Below are positions 11,492-20,809 of a stretch of 64,000 nucleotides of DNA, one piece after another. The notes beneath the pieces are model-generated. The model saw only the letters and a program-made list of their open reading frames with translations, was not told the DNA's origin and did no database searches. A program made the position numbers and the translations under genes. The DNA is taken from positions 124,001 to 188,000 of the forward strand of contig NZ_BEWA01000008.1 of NCBI RefSeq assembly GCF_003112535.1, given 5' to 3'. How positions within the stretch are numbered: the stretch's first letter is position 1; every line of letters starts with the position of its first letter. The stretch is from Streptomyces rishiriensis. GTDB lineage: Bacteria; Actinomycetota; Actinomycetes; Streptomycetales; Streptomycetaceae.

Positions 11492-11613
11492 GAGGACTCC
11501 TCGTGCGCGATCCGGGTCCCCGGTCAGGCTCCGGAGGACCCATCGTAGCGATCCTGGGCTCCGGGATCGCCTTCAGGCCGGTGAGAGGGCCGTCCACCCG
11601 GGGAAACGCAAGA

Positions 11614-11643
11614 GGCGGGCGCCGGATTCCTCCGGTGCCCGCC
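11614..11643 (-). terminator. Hairpin after apt
   Basis: Arms GGCGGGCGCCGGA (11614-11626) and TCCGGTGCCCGCC (11631-11643) pair over 13 bp with one G-U and a TTCC loop, 20 nt past the apt stop. It probably attenuates read-through into relA. Confidence 0.65.
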
Positions 11644-11662
11644 CGCTCGCGTACGGCGCTCG

Positions 11663-12211
11663 TCAGATGGTCAGCAGTGACTCCAGAGGAGCCCCGCCGA
11701 GGGCCGCCTCCAGCCTGGGCCGGCCGGCGAGGAAGCCCAGTTCCATGAGGACGGCGACGCCCGCGACCTCGGCGCCCGCCCGGTGGATGAGCTGGATCGA
11801 CGCCTCGGCGGTGCCGCCGGTGGCCAGCACGTCGTCGACGATGAGCACCCGGTCGCCGGTGCTCAGGTCCTCCGCGTGCACCTCGATCTCGGCCGAGCCG
11901 TACTCCAGGTCGTAGGCCTGGCCGAGGGTCGCGCCGGGGAGCTTGCCCGCCTTGCGCACGGGGATGAAGCCCAGGCCCGCGCGGACGGCGACCGGGGCGC
12001 CCAGGATGAAGCCCCGGGCCTCCAGGCCGACGATCTTGGTGGCGCCGGTACGGACGGCGATGTCCGCGAAGGCGTCGGTGAGCGCGGTGAACGCCGTGGG
12101 GTCCGCCAGAAGCGGGGTGATGTCCTTGAACATCACGCCCGGCTCCGGGTAGTCGGCCACGTCACGTATGCGGCTGAGCAGCAGCGTCGTGATGTCGGTG
12201 GTCTCGGTCAT
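11663..12211 (-). CDS. apt: Adenine phosphoribosyltransferase
   Basis: Salvages adenine to AMP using PRPP. 182 residues, normal for the family. The PRPP-binding signature VLIVDDVLATGGTAEA is at about residues 126-141, with YPEPGVMFKDITPLL near the N-terminus and GLEARGFILGAPVA at about 63. The ATG at 12211 overlaps the secF stop by 4 nt (ATGA), which shows coupling to the sec genes. The secD-secF-apt-relA order is conserved in actinobacteria. Confidence 0.96.
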   Translation of the reverse strand: MTETTDITTLLLSRIRDVADYPEPGVMFKDITPLLADPTAFTALTDAFADIAVRTGATKIVGLEARGFILGAPVAVRAGLGFIPVRKAGKLPGATLGQAYDLEYGSAEIEVHAEDLSTGDRVLIVDDVLATGGTAEASIQLIHRAGAEVAGVAVLMELGFLAGRPRLEAALGGAPLESLLTI

Positions 12212-13320
12212 CGGCGCTTCCCCGAGGGACGGCCGCGGCCGCGGCCACGGGACGAAGGCTGGTTGCGCGGTCCGACGACCGCCGGCGCGGCGTCCTCGGG
12301 CTCGTCGTCGTAGTCGTCGGCGCCGGGCGCCTCGACCGTCTGCGGCTCGTTGCCGCCCTGGGCGCGCTTGGCCAGGACACGCTTCCTCAGCGCCTTGATC
12401 TGCGGCTCGCGCTCCTTGAGGTCGGCGACGAGCGGCGTGGCGATGAAGATCGACGAGTAGGCGCCGGCGGCGAGACCGACGAACAGCGACAGCGAGATGT
12501 CGTTGAGCGTGCCCGCGCCGAGGAAGCCGCCGCCGATGAACAGCAGGCCCGCCACCGGGAGCAGGGCGACGACCGTGGTGTTGATGGAGCGGACCAGGGT
12601 GCCGTTGATCGAGCGGTTGGCGATCTCGCTGTAGGTGAAGCGGGTCTGCTTGGTGAGGTCCTTCGTCTGCTCCTTGAGGGAGTCGAAGACGACGACCGTG
12701 TCGTACAGCGAGTAACCGAGGATCGTCAGCAGACCGATCACCGTGCCGGGCGTGACCTCGAACCCGACGAGGGCGTAGATGCCCACGGTGATGGTGATGT
12801 CGTGGATCAGGGCGACGAGGGCCGCGATGGCCATGCGCCACTCGAAGGCGATCGCCAGGTAGATCACGACCAGCACCATGAAGATCGCCAGGCCCTGCCA
12901 GGCCTTGCTGGCGATCTGGTCGCCCCAGCTGGGGCCGACCAGTTCGGCGGTGATCGTCTCCGGGTCGGCCTTGAAGTCCTGGGCGAGGTCGGACTTGATC
13001 TTGTTGGACTGCTGGATGTCCATGCCGGCGATCTGGATGCGCAGCGTGCCGTTGCCCAGCTTCTGCACGACCGCGTCGTGGCCGGACGCCGTCTTCGCGT
13101 ACTCCTCGGCCTGGGAGACGGAGACGCTGGTCTTCTCGGTGGTGAAGACGGCGCCGCCCTGGAAGTCGATGCCCATGTTCAGGCCGCGCACCGCCAGGCC
13201 GAGGACGGCCGTGATGGTGATCAGGATCGAGATGCCGTACCAGAGCTTGCGGTGGCCGATGAAGTCATAGCTGACCTCGCCACGGTGCAGTCGGGCGCCG
13301 AGATTGCCGAGTTTCGACAT
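12208..13320 (-). CDS. secF: Protein translocase subunit SecF
   Basis: Membrane partner of SecD that uses the proton gradient to aid export through SecYEG. 370 residues. Helix 1 is at about 28-46 (WYGISILITITAVLGLAVRG), then an external domain, then five helices between about 150 and 320. The motif MGIDFQGGAVF follows helix 1, and GYSLYDTVVVFDSLKEQ marks helix 4. The C-terminal tail is long and polar, ending with an Arg/Gly-rich segment. Its stop overlaps apt; secD ends 3 nt upstream. Confidence 0.96.
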   Translation of the reverse strand: MSKLGNLGARLHRGEVSYDFIGHRKLWYGISILITITAVLGLAVRGLNMGIDFQGGAVFTTEKTSVSVSQAEEYAKTASGHDAVVQKLGNGTLRIQIAGMDIQQSNKIKSDLAQDFKADPETITAELVGPSWGDQIASKAWQGLAIFMVLVVIYLAIAFEWRMAIAALVALIHDITITVGIYALVGFEVTPGTVIGLLTILGYSLYDTVVVFDSLKEQTKDLTKQTRFTYSEIANRSINGTLVRSINTTVVALLPVAGLLFIGGGFLGAGTLNDISLSLFVGLAAGAYSSIFIATPLVADLKEREPQIKALRKRVLAKRAQGGNEPQTVEAPGADDYDDEPEDAAPAVVGPRNQPSSRGRGRGRPSGKRR

Positions 13321-13323
13321 CGC

Positions 13324-15105
13324 TCACGCCTCCTTCGTCTCGACGGGGCCGGCGCCAGGACCGGAGGGACGGCGGGTGCGGCGGATCGGCGGTTTGGCGC
13401 CCAGGCCCTTCGGGTCGAGGCCGGACCACTTGTGGCCGTTCGCGAAGAACTTCCGCCGGGCGATGAGCGTCATCAGCGGCTTGGTGAAGAAGAAGACCAC
13501 GACCACGTCGAGGACGGTGGTCAGGCCCAGCGTGAACGCGAAGCCCTGGACCTTGCCGACGGTGACGATGAAGAGCACCGCGGCGGCGAGGAACGACACG
13601 AAGTCGGAGACCAGGATGGTGCGCCGGGCGCGCGGCCAGGCGCGCTCGACGGCCGGGCGCAGGGTGCGGCCCTCGCGGATCTCGTCCCGGACCCGTTCGA
13701 AGTACACGATGAAGGAGTCCGCCGTGATGCCGATGGCGACGATGGCGCCGCAGACCGCCGGCAGGTTCAGCGCGAAGCCGATGGCCGGGCCCAGCAACGC
13801 CATGATCACGTAGGTGAGGGCGGCGGAGACCAGCAGCGAGGCCATCGCGATGAGCGACAGACCGCGGTAGTAGGCCACCAGGTACAGAACGACCAGGGCG
13901 AGACCGATGGCGCCCGCGAGCAGACCGGCGTGCAGCTGGTCGCCGCCGAGCGCCGCGGTCACGGTGGTGACGCTCTGCTCCTTGAAGGAGAGCGGGAGCG
14001 CACCGTACGACAGCATGTTGGCCAGGCTCTGGGCCTCGTCCTGCTTGAAGCTGCCGGAGATCTGGGCCTGGCCGCCGGTGATCGCGTTCTGCACGTACGG
14101 GCTGGAGACGACGTCGCCGTCGAGCACGATCGCGAACTCGTTCTGCGGCCGCTGGTTCTGCGCGAGCTGACCCGTGATCGTGGAGAACTTCTTGGCGCCG
14201 CCGGACGTGAAGGTCATGTTGACCTGCCAGCCGGCCGCGCCCTGCGTGTCGAAGACGGCCTGGGCCTTCTTGACGTCCGTACCGTCGACGGCGGCCGGGC
14301 CGAGGAGGTACTTGTACCAGACCTTGTCGACCTCACCGCATGCCACGGTCGCGTCGCCGGGCTTGACGCCCTCGCCGGCCTTGGTGCGCACGGCTGCCTT
14401 GGAGCAGTCCAGGGTCGCGTACTTGGCCTGCAGCGCGGCGTTCCCGCCGGTGGAGGCGCCGCCGCTCGGCGCGGCCGACGGGCTCGGGGAGGAGCCCGTC
14501 TTGCTGCCGGCGGAGGCCGACGGGGTGGCGTCGGCCTTCAGGCCGTCGGTGACGGCGCGGCCCTGCGCGGTGGGCGAGGCCGAGGGGGACGTCGAGGAGG
14601 TCGCCTTCTCGCCGGTGCCGGAGGCGCTCGCCGAAGGGCTCGGGGACGCGCTCGACGCACCGCTCGCGGAGGCGCTCGGCGACGGGGTGGCGGCGGCGGA
14701 GCCGGTGGGCTCCTGGGACAGGACCGGACGGAAGTACAGCTTGGCTGTGGTGCCCACCTGCTGGCGGGCTTCCTCGGAGTTGGTGCCCTTGGGGATGTTG
14801 ACGATGATGTTGCGGTCGCCCTGCCTCTGCACCTCCGCCTCGGAGACGCCCAGCCCGTTGACACGGCGGTTCATGATGTCGACCGCGGTGTCCAAGTTGG
14901 CCTTGTTGATCGCGGATCCCTGGTCGGCCTTCGCCTCCAGCGTGATGCTGGTACCGCCGGCAAGGTCGATGCCGAGACGCGGAGTGGTGTGACCGGAGGC
15001 GAACATGCCTCCGGTGAGCCCCACGATGGCGATCAGGATCAGGGCCAGCGAGCGCCCTGGCTTGCTCTGGGCACTCGCGCTCCGGCCCTTCTTAGGTGCT
15101 GCCAC
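13324..15105 (-). CDS. secD: Protein translocase subunit SecD
   Basis: 593 residues. The N-terminal helix (LALILIAIVGLTGGMFASG) is followed by LGIDLAGGTSITLEA, the external domain, and a cluster of helices with GFALNLPAVCGAIVAIGITADSF, where the SecD D-F-x-G family residues and the conserved transmembrane acidic pair lie. A Ser/Ala/Pro/Gly low-complexity insertion of nearly 100 residues (about 130-225) sits within the first external domain and is unlike enterobacterial SecD. It is followed 3 nt later by secF and preceded by yajC, so yajC-secD-secF-apt probably form one operon. Confidence 0.95.
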   Translation of the reverse strand: MAAPKKGRSASAQSKPGRSLALILIAIVGLTGGMFASGHTTPRLGIDLAGGTSITLEAKADQGSAINKANLDTAVDIMNRRVNGLGVSEAEVQRQGDRNIIVNIPKGTNSEEARQQVGTTAKLYFRPVLSQEPTGSAAATPSPSASASGASSASPSPSASASGTGEKATSSTSPSASPTAQGRAVTDGLKADATPSASAGSKTGSSPSPSAAPSGGASTGGNAALQAKYATLDCSKAAVRTKAGEGVKPGDATVACGEVDKVWYKYLLGPAAVDGTDVKKAQAVFDTQGAAGWQVNMTFTSGGAKKFSTITGQLAQNQRPQNEFAIVLDGDVVSSPYVQNAITGGQAQISGSFKQDEAQSLANMLSYGALPLSFKEQSVTTVTAALGGDQLHAGLLAGAIGLALVVLYLVAYYRGLSLIAMASLLVSAALTYVIMALLGPAIGFALNLPAVCGAIVAIGITADSFIVYFERVRDEIREGRTLRPAVERAWPRARRTILVSDFVSFLAAAVLFIVTVGKVQGFAFTLGLTTVLDVVVVFFFTKPLMTLIARRKFFANGHKWSGLDPKGLGAKPPIRRTRRPSGPGAGPVETKEA

Positions 15106-15239
15106 CTTCTCGTACTCCCTCTCGGGCCGCCTCGCGCCGGGTCAGCGCGGCCGCGGCCATGACATGGTGTCGGGATCCCCTGGCGAGATGCGCGCGCCCC
15201 GGCGCGTACGGGTACGGCCCGTGTGCGCCGGGGACGGGG

Positions 15240-15758
15240 CTACTTCTTCGTGTCGGAGTCGCCGTCGGTCTTCTTCGGCTCTTCGTCGGCGTCGGCCTGC
15301 TCGGCCTCGGCGGCCTTCTCCCGGACCTCGTCGGGTCCGTCCTTCTTGCCGAGGTCGACAACCTTCTCGTCGGAGGCGGCGGCAGCTTCGTCGGCGGAGT
15401 CGTCGGTGTCGGCGGACTCGGTGAGGGAGGAGGCGTCGTCGGGGACGATGTCGGTGTCGGACTTCAGGTCGTGCTCGACGCCGTGCACGATGCGGTTGTA
15501 CTCGTCGTCGGTCAGGACGGCGCCGATCGCGTTCTTCGCGAAGAGCAGTTCCACTCCCGGCCCCGCATCGAGGAGGAGGGTGTCGTCATTGACCTCCTTG
15601 ACCGTCGCGTACATGCCCCCGATGGTGCGGACACCACTGCCGGGCTGCAGGTCGTTTCGCATGGCGGCCGCTTGCTGCTGCTTCTTCTTGGCCGACCGGG
15701 TCATCAGGAACATGGCCCCGATGAGCACGATGAACGGGAGGAGGGTCACAGGACTCAC
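15240..15758 (-). CDS. yajC: Preprotein translocase subunit YajC
   Basis: 172 residues. The short N-terminal hydrophobic helix (LLPFIVLIGAMFLMT) is followed by the basic RSAKKKQQQAA stretch and the conserved LQPGSGVRTIGGMYATV segment typical of YajC. The C-terminal half (about 105-172) is an acidic, disordered tail rich in Asp, Glu and Ala, longer than in E. coli YajC (110 residues). It associates with SecDF in the membrane. It lies 134 nt upstream of secD. Confidence 0.92.
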   Translation of the reverse strand: MSPVTLLPFIVLIGAMFLMTRSAKKKQQQAAAMRNDLQPGSGVRTIGGMYATVKEVNDDTLLLDAGPGVELLFAKNAIGAVLTDDEYNRIVHGVEHDLKSDTDIVPDDASSLTESADTDDSADEAAAASDEKVVDLGKKDGPDEVREKAAEAEQADADEEPKKTDGDSDTKK

Positions 15759-15933
15759 GGGTCGGAACTTCCTTCAAACGACCGCGACGCTTGAGCGGCC
15801 TCATGGATGGGGGTTGTGTGCTGCCGACAACGGCGGCATCGGCGGAGTCTAAGCGAGTCCGCGCGCAGTGAACAACGCTCAGCATGGCACCTGGGTTCCC
15901 CACCCGGCCAAAGCCCGGCCGCGGCCCCGCCCG

Positions 15934-17028
15934 TCACGTGCCGAACAGGCCGGGTTGTCCGCCCCCCAGCGCCTGGGGGCGCGTCGGGGTGAGCCCGAGA
16001 TGCGTCCACGCCGCCGGAGTGGCCACCCTTCCCCGCGGCGTACGGGCCAGCAGGCCCTCCCTGACGAGGAACGGCTCGGCGACCTCCTCGACGGTCTCGC
16101 GCTCCTCCCCCACCGCCACGGCGAGGGTGGACAGGCCGACCGGCCCGCCGGCGAACAGCTTCAGCAGGGCTTCCAGGACCGCGCGGTCCAGGCGGTCCAG
16201 GCCGCGCTCGTCCACCTCGTAGACCTTGAGGGCCGCCGCCGCGATCTCACGGGTGACGCTCCCGTCGGCCTTGACCTGTGCGTAGTCGCGCACCCGGCGC
16301 AGCAGACGGTTGGCGATACGGGGGGTGCCGCGGGAGCGGCCGGCGATCTCGGCGGCGCCGGCCGGGTCGATCTCCACGTCGAGCAGGTCGGCGGAGCGGT
16401 GGATCACGCGCTGCAGTTCGCCGGGCTCGTAGAACTCCATGTGGGCGGTGAAGCCGAACCGGTCGCGCAGCGGGGGCGGCAGCAGGCCCGCGCGCGTGGT
16501 GGCGCCGACCAGGGTGAAGGGGGGCAGTTCGAGGGGGATGGCGGTGGCACCGGGCCCCTTGCCGACGATGACGTCGACGCGGAAGTCCTCCATCGCCATG
16601 TACAGCATCTCCTCGGCGGGCCGGGACATGCGGTGGATCTCGTCGAGGAAGAGGACCTCGCCCTCCTGCAGGGAGGACAGGATCGCCGCGAGGTCGCCCG
16701 CGTGCTGGATGGCGGGACCGCTGGTGATGCGGATCGGGGCGCCCATCTCGGCGGCGATGATCATCGACAGGGTGGTCTTGCCCAGGCCGGGTGCGCCCGA
16801 GAGCAGCACGTGGTCGGCGGTCGCGCCGCGCGCGCGTGCGGCGCGCAGGACGAGGTCGAGCTGTTCGCGGACCTTCTCCTGACCGATGAACTCGCCCAGG
16901 TCCTTGGGGCGCAGGGCGGCCTCGACCGCCTGGTCCTCCCCGTCGGCGACAGAGCCCACCAGCCGTTCCTCGGCGGGGCCGGCGAGCCGCTCGGGGGCGG
17001 TCTCGTCGCTCGTGTCGTCCCAGTTCAC
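15934..17028 (-). CDS. ruvB: Holliday junction branch migration helicase RuvB
   Basis: Hexameric AAA+ motor of the RuvABC resolvasome. 364 residues. Walker A GAPGLGKTTLS is at about residues 80-90 and Walker B LFLDEIHRMSR at about 127. The sensor and arginine-finger region LVGATTRAGLLPPPLRDRFG and the C-terminal winged helix (FLVREGLLARTPRGRVAT) follow. The GTG at 17028 is chosen because AGGAG lies ~8 nt upstream and the family start VNWDD fits; the open frame continues upstream without meaning. It is third in ruvC-ruvA-ruvB, 11 nt after ruvA. Confidence 0.96.
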   Translation of the reverse strand: MNWDDTSDETAPERLAGPAEERLVGSVADGEDQAVEAALRPKDLGEFIGQEKVREQLDLVLRAARARGATADHVLLSGAPGLGKTTLSMIIAAEMGAPIRITSGPAIQHAGDLAAILSSLQEGEVLFLDEIHRMSRPAEEMLYMAMEDFRVDVIVGKGPGATAIPLELPPFTLVGATTRAGLLPPPLRDRFGFTAHMEFYEPGELQRVIHRSADLLDVEIDPAGAAEIAGRSRGTPRIANRLLRRVRDYAQVKADGSVTREIAAAALKVYEVDERGLDRLDRAVLEALLKLFAGGPVGLSTLAVAVGEERETVEEVAEPFLVREGLLARTPRGRVATPAAWTHLGLTPTRPQALGGGQPGLFGT

Positions 17029-17039
17029 TGACGTTTCTC

Positions 17040-17645
17040 CTAGCGGGCGCGGTTCAGGGTCTGCAGGGCGGCCTTCAGCAGCTGGCCCACCTGGGGCGCG
17101 CCGCCGGCGGCCTCGGCCTGCGGGGTCACGGCGACGACCGCCTCGTCCGCCTCCCGGGTCGCGTAGCCGAGGCCGATCAGGGCGGCGTGCAGCTGATCGC
17201 GCCAGCCGCTGGTGACCGGCGCGCCGACCACGGGGGCGCCGACCGGCTCGCCCAGCCTGTCCTTGAGTTCGATCAGCAGCTTCTGGGCGCCCTTCTTGCC
17301 GATGCCCGGCACCGCGATCAGCGCCTTCTCGTCGCCCGTGGCCACGGCCCGGCGCAGCGCGTCCGGAGCGTGCACCGCCAGCATGGCCTGGGCCAGTCGC
17401 GGGCCGACGCCGCTCGCGGTCTGCAGCAGCTCGAAGACCTGGCGTTCGTCGTCGTCCACGAAGCCGTACAGGGTCAGCGAGTCCTCCCGTACGACGAGGG
17501 AGGTGGCGAGCTTGGCCGGGCGGCCGAGCCGGAGCGTGGACAGCGTGTTCGGCGAGCACTGCAGGGCCATGCCCACGCCGCCCACCTCGACCACCGCGGA
17601 GTCGGGGGCGAGTGCGGCGACCGTGCCGCTGACGAAGGCGATCAT
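17040..17645 (-). CDS. ruvA: Holliday junction branch migration protein RuvA
   Basis: Tetrameric four-way junction-binding protein that loads RuvB. 201 residues, the usual length. It starts MIAFVSGTVAALAPDSAVVEV (OB-fold). The helix-hairpin-helix segments are TASGVGPRLAQAML and AVPGIGKKGAQKLLIELKD (about residues 72-130), and the flexible linker leads to the C-terminal RuvB-binding domain (about 155-201). The ATG at 17645 overlaps the ruvC stop by 4 nt. Confidence 0.96.
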   Translation of the reverse strand: MIAFVSGTVAALAPDSAVVEVGGVGMALQCSPNTLSTLRLGRPAKLATSLVVREDSLTLYGFVDDDERQVFELLQTASGVGPRLAQAMLAVHAPDALRRAVATGDEKALIAVPGIGKKGAQKLLIELKDRLGEPVGAPVVGAPVTSGWRDQLHAALIGLGYATREADEAVVAVTPQAEAAGGAPQVGQLLKAALQTLNRAR

Positions 17646-18190
17646 GCCGTACGGCCTTTCGAAGTGATCGGGGACCGGGTCGCGTGCAGGGCGACGGCCT
17701 GCTGGAGCCGGTTCTGGGCGGGGGCGCGCCAGATGTGGCAGATGGCGAGCGCCAGGGCGTCCGCGGCGTCGGCCGGCTTGGGGGGCGCGTCGAGCCGGAG
17801 CAGGCGCGTGACCATCGCGCCGACCTGGGCCTTGTCGGCGCGGCCGCTGCCGGTGACGGCGGCCTTGACCTCGCTGGGGGTGTGCAGGGCGACGGGGATG
17901 CCGCGGCGGGCCGCGCACAGCATCGCGACAGCGCTGGCCTGGGCGGTGCCCATGACGGTGCGCACGTTGTGCTGGCTGAACACCCGCTCCACGGCGACGA
18001 ATTCAGGACGGTGCTCGTCCAGCCAGCGTTCGATGCCCTGCTCCACGGCGACCAGGCGCTGCCCCAACTCGGCGTCGCTCGGCGTCCGTACGACGCCCAC
18101 GCCGAGCATGGTGAGCGGTCGGCCCGCGACTCCCTCGACCACGCCGACGCCGCACCGGGTCAGTCCGGGGTCCACACCCAGTACCCGCAC
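17642..18190 (-). CDS. ruvC: Crossover junction endodeoxyribonuclease RuvC
   Basis: Cleaves Holliday junctions. 182 residues. The RNase H-like fold has the first catalytic Asp in VLGVDPGLTRCGVGVV (Asp7) and the second acidic residue in FVAVERVFSQHNVRTVMG (Glu near 69). The C-terminal pair is in KADVGAMVTRLL-like sequence followed by DAADALALAICH (Asp residues near 143 and 146). The GTG at 18190 has GGAGGGG immediately upstream. First gene of ruvCAB; a strong hairpin separates it from the upstream YebC gene. Confidence 0.95.
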   Translation of the reverse strand: MRVLGVDPGLTRCGVGVVEGVAGRPLTMLGVGVVRTPSDAELGQRLVAVEQGIERWLDEHRPEFVAVERVFSQHNVRTVMGTAQASAVAMLCAARRGIPVALHTPSEVKAAVTGSGRADKAQVGAMVTRLLRLDAPPKPADAADALALAICHIWRAPAQNRLQQAVALHATRSPITSKGRTA

Positions 18191-18292
18191 GCACCCCTCC
18201 CCTTCACCGCTGGGCGGACGCCGCCCGGTGACCTCTGGCGTCGTCCGTCCGATCTCTGACGTCGTCAGGCTATCCGCTGGCACCGACAACGA

Positions 18293-18328
18293 CGTCGGGC
18301 CGGTAGGACGTGTCCCACCGGCCCGACG
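18293..18328 (-). terminator. Terminator after the YebC gene
   Basis: Perfect 12-bp stem CGTCGGGCCGGT (18293-18304) / ACCGGCCCGACG (18317-18328). The 12-nt loop itself contains a GGAC/GTCC mini-stem. It lies 23 nt past the YebC stop. Confidence 0.8.
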
Positions 18329-18351
18329 GATCCGCTCAGTTCGCGGCGGCC

Positions 18352-19104
18352 CTACGCGTCGACCTTCTCCATGACCTCGTCGCTGACGTCGAAGTTGGCG
18401 AAGACGTTCTGCACGTCGTCGCTGTCCTCCAGCGCGTCGATCAGCTTGAAGATCTTGCGCGCGCCGTCCTCGTCCAGCTCGACCTGCATGGTCGGGACGA
18501 AGTTGGCGTCGGCGGAGTCGTAGTCGATGCCGGCGTCCTGGAGGGCCGTGCGGACCGCGACCAGGTCGGTGGCCTCGCTGAGCACCTCGAAGGACTCGCC
18601 GAGGTCGTTGACCTCCTCGGCGCCCGCGTCGAGCACCGCGCCCAGCACGTCGTCCTCGCCCAGCTCGCCCTTGGGGACGATCACGACGCCCTTGCGGTTG
18701 AAGAGGTACGACACGGAGCCCGGGTCGGCCATGGAGCCGCCGTTGCGGGTCATCGCGACGCGCACGTCGGAGGCGGCGCGGTTGCGGTTGTCCGTGAGGC
18801 ACTCGATGAGCACGGCCACGCCGTTCGGGCCGTAGCCCTCGTACATGATCGTCTCGTAGTCGGCGCCGCCCGCTTCGAGACCGCCGCCGCGCTTGATCGC
18901 GGAGTCGATGTTCTTGTTCGGAACCGACGACTTCTTCGCCTTCTGCACGGCGTCGTACAGCGTGGGGTTGCCTTCCAGGTCCACGCCGCCCATGCGCGCC
19001 GCGACCTCGATGTTCTTGATCAGCTTCGCGAAGAGCTTGCCGCGCTTGGCGTCGATCACGGCCTTCTTGTGCTTCGTCGTAGCCCATTTAGAGTGGCCGG
19101 ACAT
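18352..19104 (-). CDS. YebC/PmpR family protein (probable transcriptional or translational regulator)
   Basis: 250 residues, the standard YebC length. The N-terminus MSGHSKWATTKHKKAVIDAKR is the family hallmark, followed by IAARMGG-like sequence, NKNIDSAIKRGGG and IMYEGYGPNGVAVLIECLTDNRNR (about residues 85-110). YebC proteins have been described both as DNA-binding regulators and as ribosome-associated factors that help with proline stretches. It lies between pdxT and ruvC, as usual for actinobacteria. Confidence 0.94.
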   Translation of the reverse strand: MSGHSKWATTKHKKAVIDAKRGKLFAKLIKNIEVAARMGGVDLEGNPTLYDAVQKAKKSSVPNKNIDSAIKRGGGLEAGGADYETIMYEGYGPNGVAVLIECLTDNRNRAASDVRVAMTRNGGSMADPGSVSYLFNRKGVVIVPKGELGEDDVLGAVLDAGAEEVNDLGESFEVLSEATDLVAVRTALQDAGIDYDSADANFVPTMQVELDEDGARKIFKLIDALEDSDDVQNVFANFDVSDEVMEKVDA

Positions 19105-19177
19105 CTGCCTGTCTCCTTCGCGTAACCCGTCTCGTCCGAACGTCCCCGGACATCGAGAGCCTGGGGACCCCCGAATC

Positions 19178-19789
19178 CTACAAGGACTCGGCCGCCCGGT
19201 TCGCGCGGACCATGTCGACGAACAGCGCGTGCACGCGGTGGTCGCCGGTCAGCTCCGGGTGGAACGACGTGGCGAGCGCGTTGCCCTGACGGACCGCGAC
19301 GATGTGACCGTCGTGCTCGGCGAGCACCTCGGCCGCCGCACCGACGGACTCCACCCAGGGGGCGCGGATGAACACGCCGTCCACGGGAGCGCCCGCGACG
19401 CCCTTGACGTCCACCGCCGCCTCGAAGGACTCGTTCTGCCGTCCGAAGGCGTTGCGCCGCACGATCATGTCGATGCCGCCGACGGTCTCCTGGCCGGAGC
19501 GCGGGTCGAGGATCTTGTCGGCGAGCAGGATCAGGCCCGCGCAGGTGCCGTAGACGGGCATCCCGGCGCGCACGCGCGCGCGGAGAGGCTCCATCACGTC
19601 GAAGAGGACGGCCAGCTTGGAGATGGTCGTGGACTCGCCGCCGGGCAGGACGAGGCCGTCGACCTCGGCCAGTTCCTCGGGGCGCCGCACCGGCCTGGCC
19701 ACGGCGTCGGCCGCGGCCAGGGCGACGAGGTGCTCCCGTACGTCGCCCTGGAGGGCCAGGACGCCCACGACAGGGGCTTCGTTGCTCAT
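19178..19789 (-). CDS. pdxT: Pyridoxal 5'-phosphate synthase glutaminase subunit PdxT
   Basis: Class I glutamine amidotransferase that feeds ammonia to PdxS. 203 residues. It starts VVGVLALQGDVREHL. The GGESTTISKL loop is at about 49-58, the catalytic Cys is in PVYGTCAGLILLA (near residue 82), and the His-Glu of the triad is in TSFHPELTGDHRVH (near 175-177). It is 7 nt downstream of pdxS, which makes a pdxS-pdxT operon. Confidence 0.96.
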   Translation of the reverse strand: MSNEAPVVGVLALQGDVREHLVALAAADAVARPVRRPEELAEVDGLVLPGGESTTISKLAVLFDVMEPLRARVRAGMPVYGTCAGLILLADKILDPRSGQETVGGIDMIVRRNAFGRQNESFEAAVDVKGVAGAPVDGVFIRAPWVESVGAAAEVLAEHDGHIVAVRQGNALATSFHPELTGDHRVHALFVDMVRANRAAESL

Positions 19790-19796
19790 GAGCTCG

Positions 19797-20708
19797 TTAC
19801 CAGCCGCGGTTGGCGTAGCGCTCGGACTCGGGCAGGGTGTCGCAGTTGATGCCGACCATGGCCTCGCCGAGGTTGCGGGACGCGTCCGCGATGATCTTCG
19901 GGTCGTCGTAGAAGGTGGTGGCCTTCACGATGGCGGCGGCGCGCTTGGCCGGGTCGCCGGACTTGAAGATGCCGGAGCCGACGAAGACGCCCTCGGCGCC
20001 GAGCTGGCGCATCAGCGCGGCGTCGGCCGGGGTGGCCACGCCGCCGGCGGAGAACAGCACGACCGGGAGCTTGCCGAGTTCGGCGACCTCCTTGACGAGC
20101 TCGTAGGGGGCGCGCAGGTCCTTGGCGGCGGCGTACAGCTCGTTGTTGTCGAAGCCGCGCAGACGGGCGATCTCGTTCTTGATCTGACGCAGGTGGCGGA
20201 CGGCCTCGACGACGTTGCCGGTGCCGGCCTCGCCCTTGGAGCGGATCATCGCGGCGCCCTCGGCGATGCGGCGCAGGGCCTCGCCCAGGTTGGTGGCGCC
20301 GCAGACGAACGGGGTCGTGAACGCGAACTTGTCGCTGTGGTTGACCTCGTCGGCCGGGGTGAGGACCTCGGACTCGTCGATGTAGTCCACGCCGAGCGAC
20401 TGCAGCACCTGGGCCTCGACGAAGTGGCCGATGCGGGACTTGGCCATGACCGGGATCGACACGGCCTCGATGATGCCTTCGATCATGTCCGGGTCGGACA
20501 TGCGGGCCACGCCGCCGTCCTTGCGGATGTCGGCCGGGACCCGCTCCAGCGCCATGACGGCGACGGCGCCCGCGTCCTCGGCGATCTTCGCCTGCTCCGG
20601 CGTGACGACGTCCATGATCACGCCGCCCTTGAGCTGCTCGGCCATGCCGCGCTTCACGCGCGCGGTGCCGGTCTCGGGGGTCTGGTTTTCGGAGATCGTG
20701 CTGGACAC
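19797..20708 (-). CDS. pdxS: Pyridoxal 5'-phosphate synthase lyase subunit PdxS
   Basis: Makes PLP from ribose 5-phosphate, glyceraldehyde 3-phosphate and ammonia. 303 residues, the usual size. (beta/alpha)8 barrel with VKRGMAEQLKGGVIMDVV, ALERVPADIRKDGGVARM, the Schiff-base lysine in PVMAKSRIGHFVEA, and VVLFSAGGVATPADAALMRQ near the C-terminus. GTG at 20708 (VSSTISENQTP) is taken as the start because it matches the short variable N-terminus of the family. Confidence 0.96.
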   Translation of the reverse strand: MSSTISENQTPETGTARVKRGMAEQLKGGVIMDVVTPEQAKIAEDAGAVAVMALERVPADIRKDGGVARMSDPDMIEGIIEAVSIPVMAKSRIGHFVEAQVLQSLGVDYIDESEVLTPADEVNHSDKFAFTTPFVCGATNLGEALRRIAEGAAMIRSKGEAGTGNVVEAVRHLRQIKNEIARLRGFDNNELYAAAKDLRAPYELVKEVAELGKLPVVLFSAGGVATPADAALMRQLGAEGVFVGSGIFKSGDPAKRAAAIVKATTFYDDPKIIADASRNLGEAMVGINCDTLPESERYANRGW

Positions 20709-20809
20709 GGAGAGACCTCGCTCGTTTAAAAGAGGATTTGTGCAGCTGAGGAAACGCGAGTGGACCAGTCCACAGCAAGGGCCAATGAACAGCCGGTGGA
20801 TCCTTTTCG

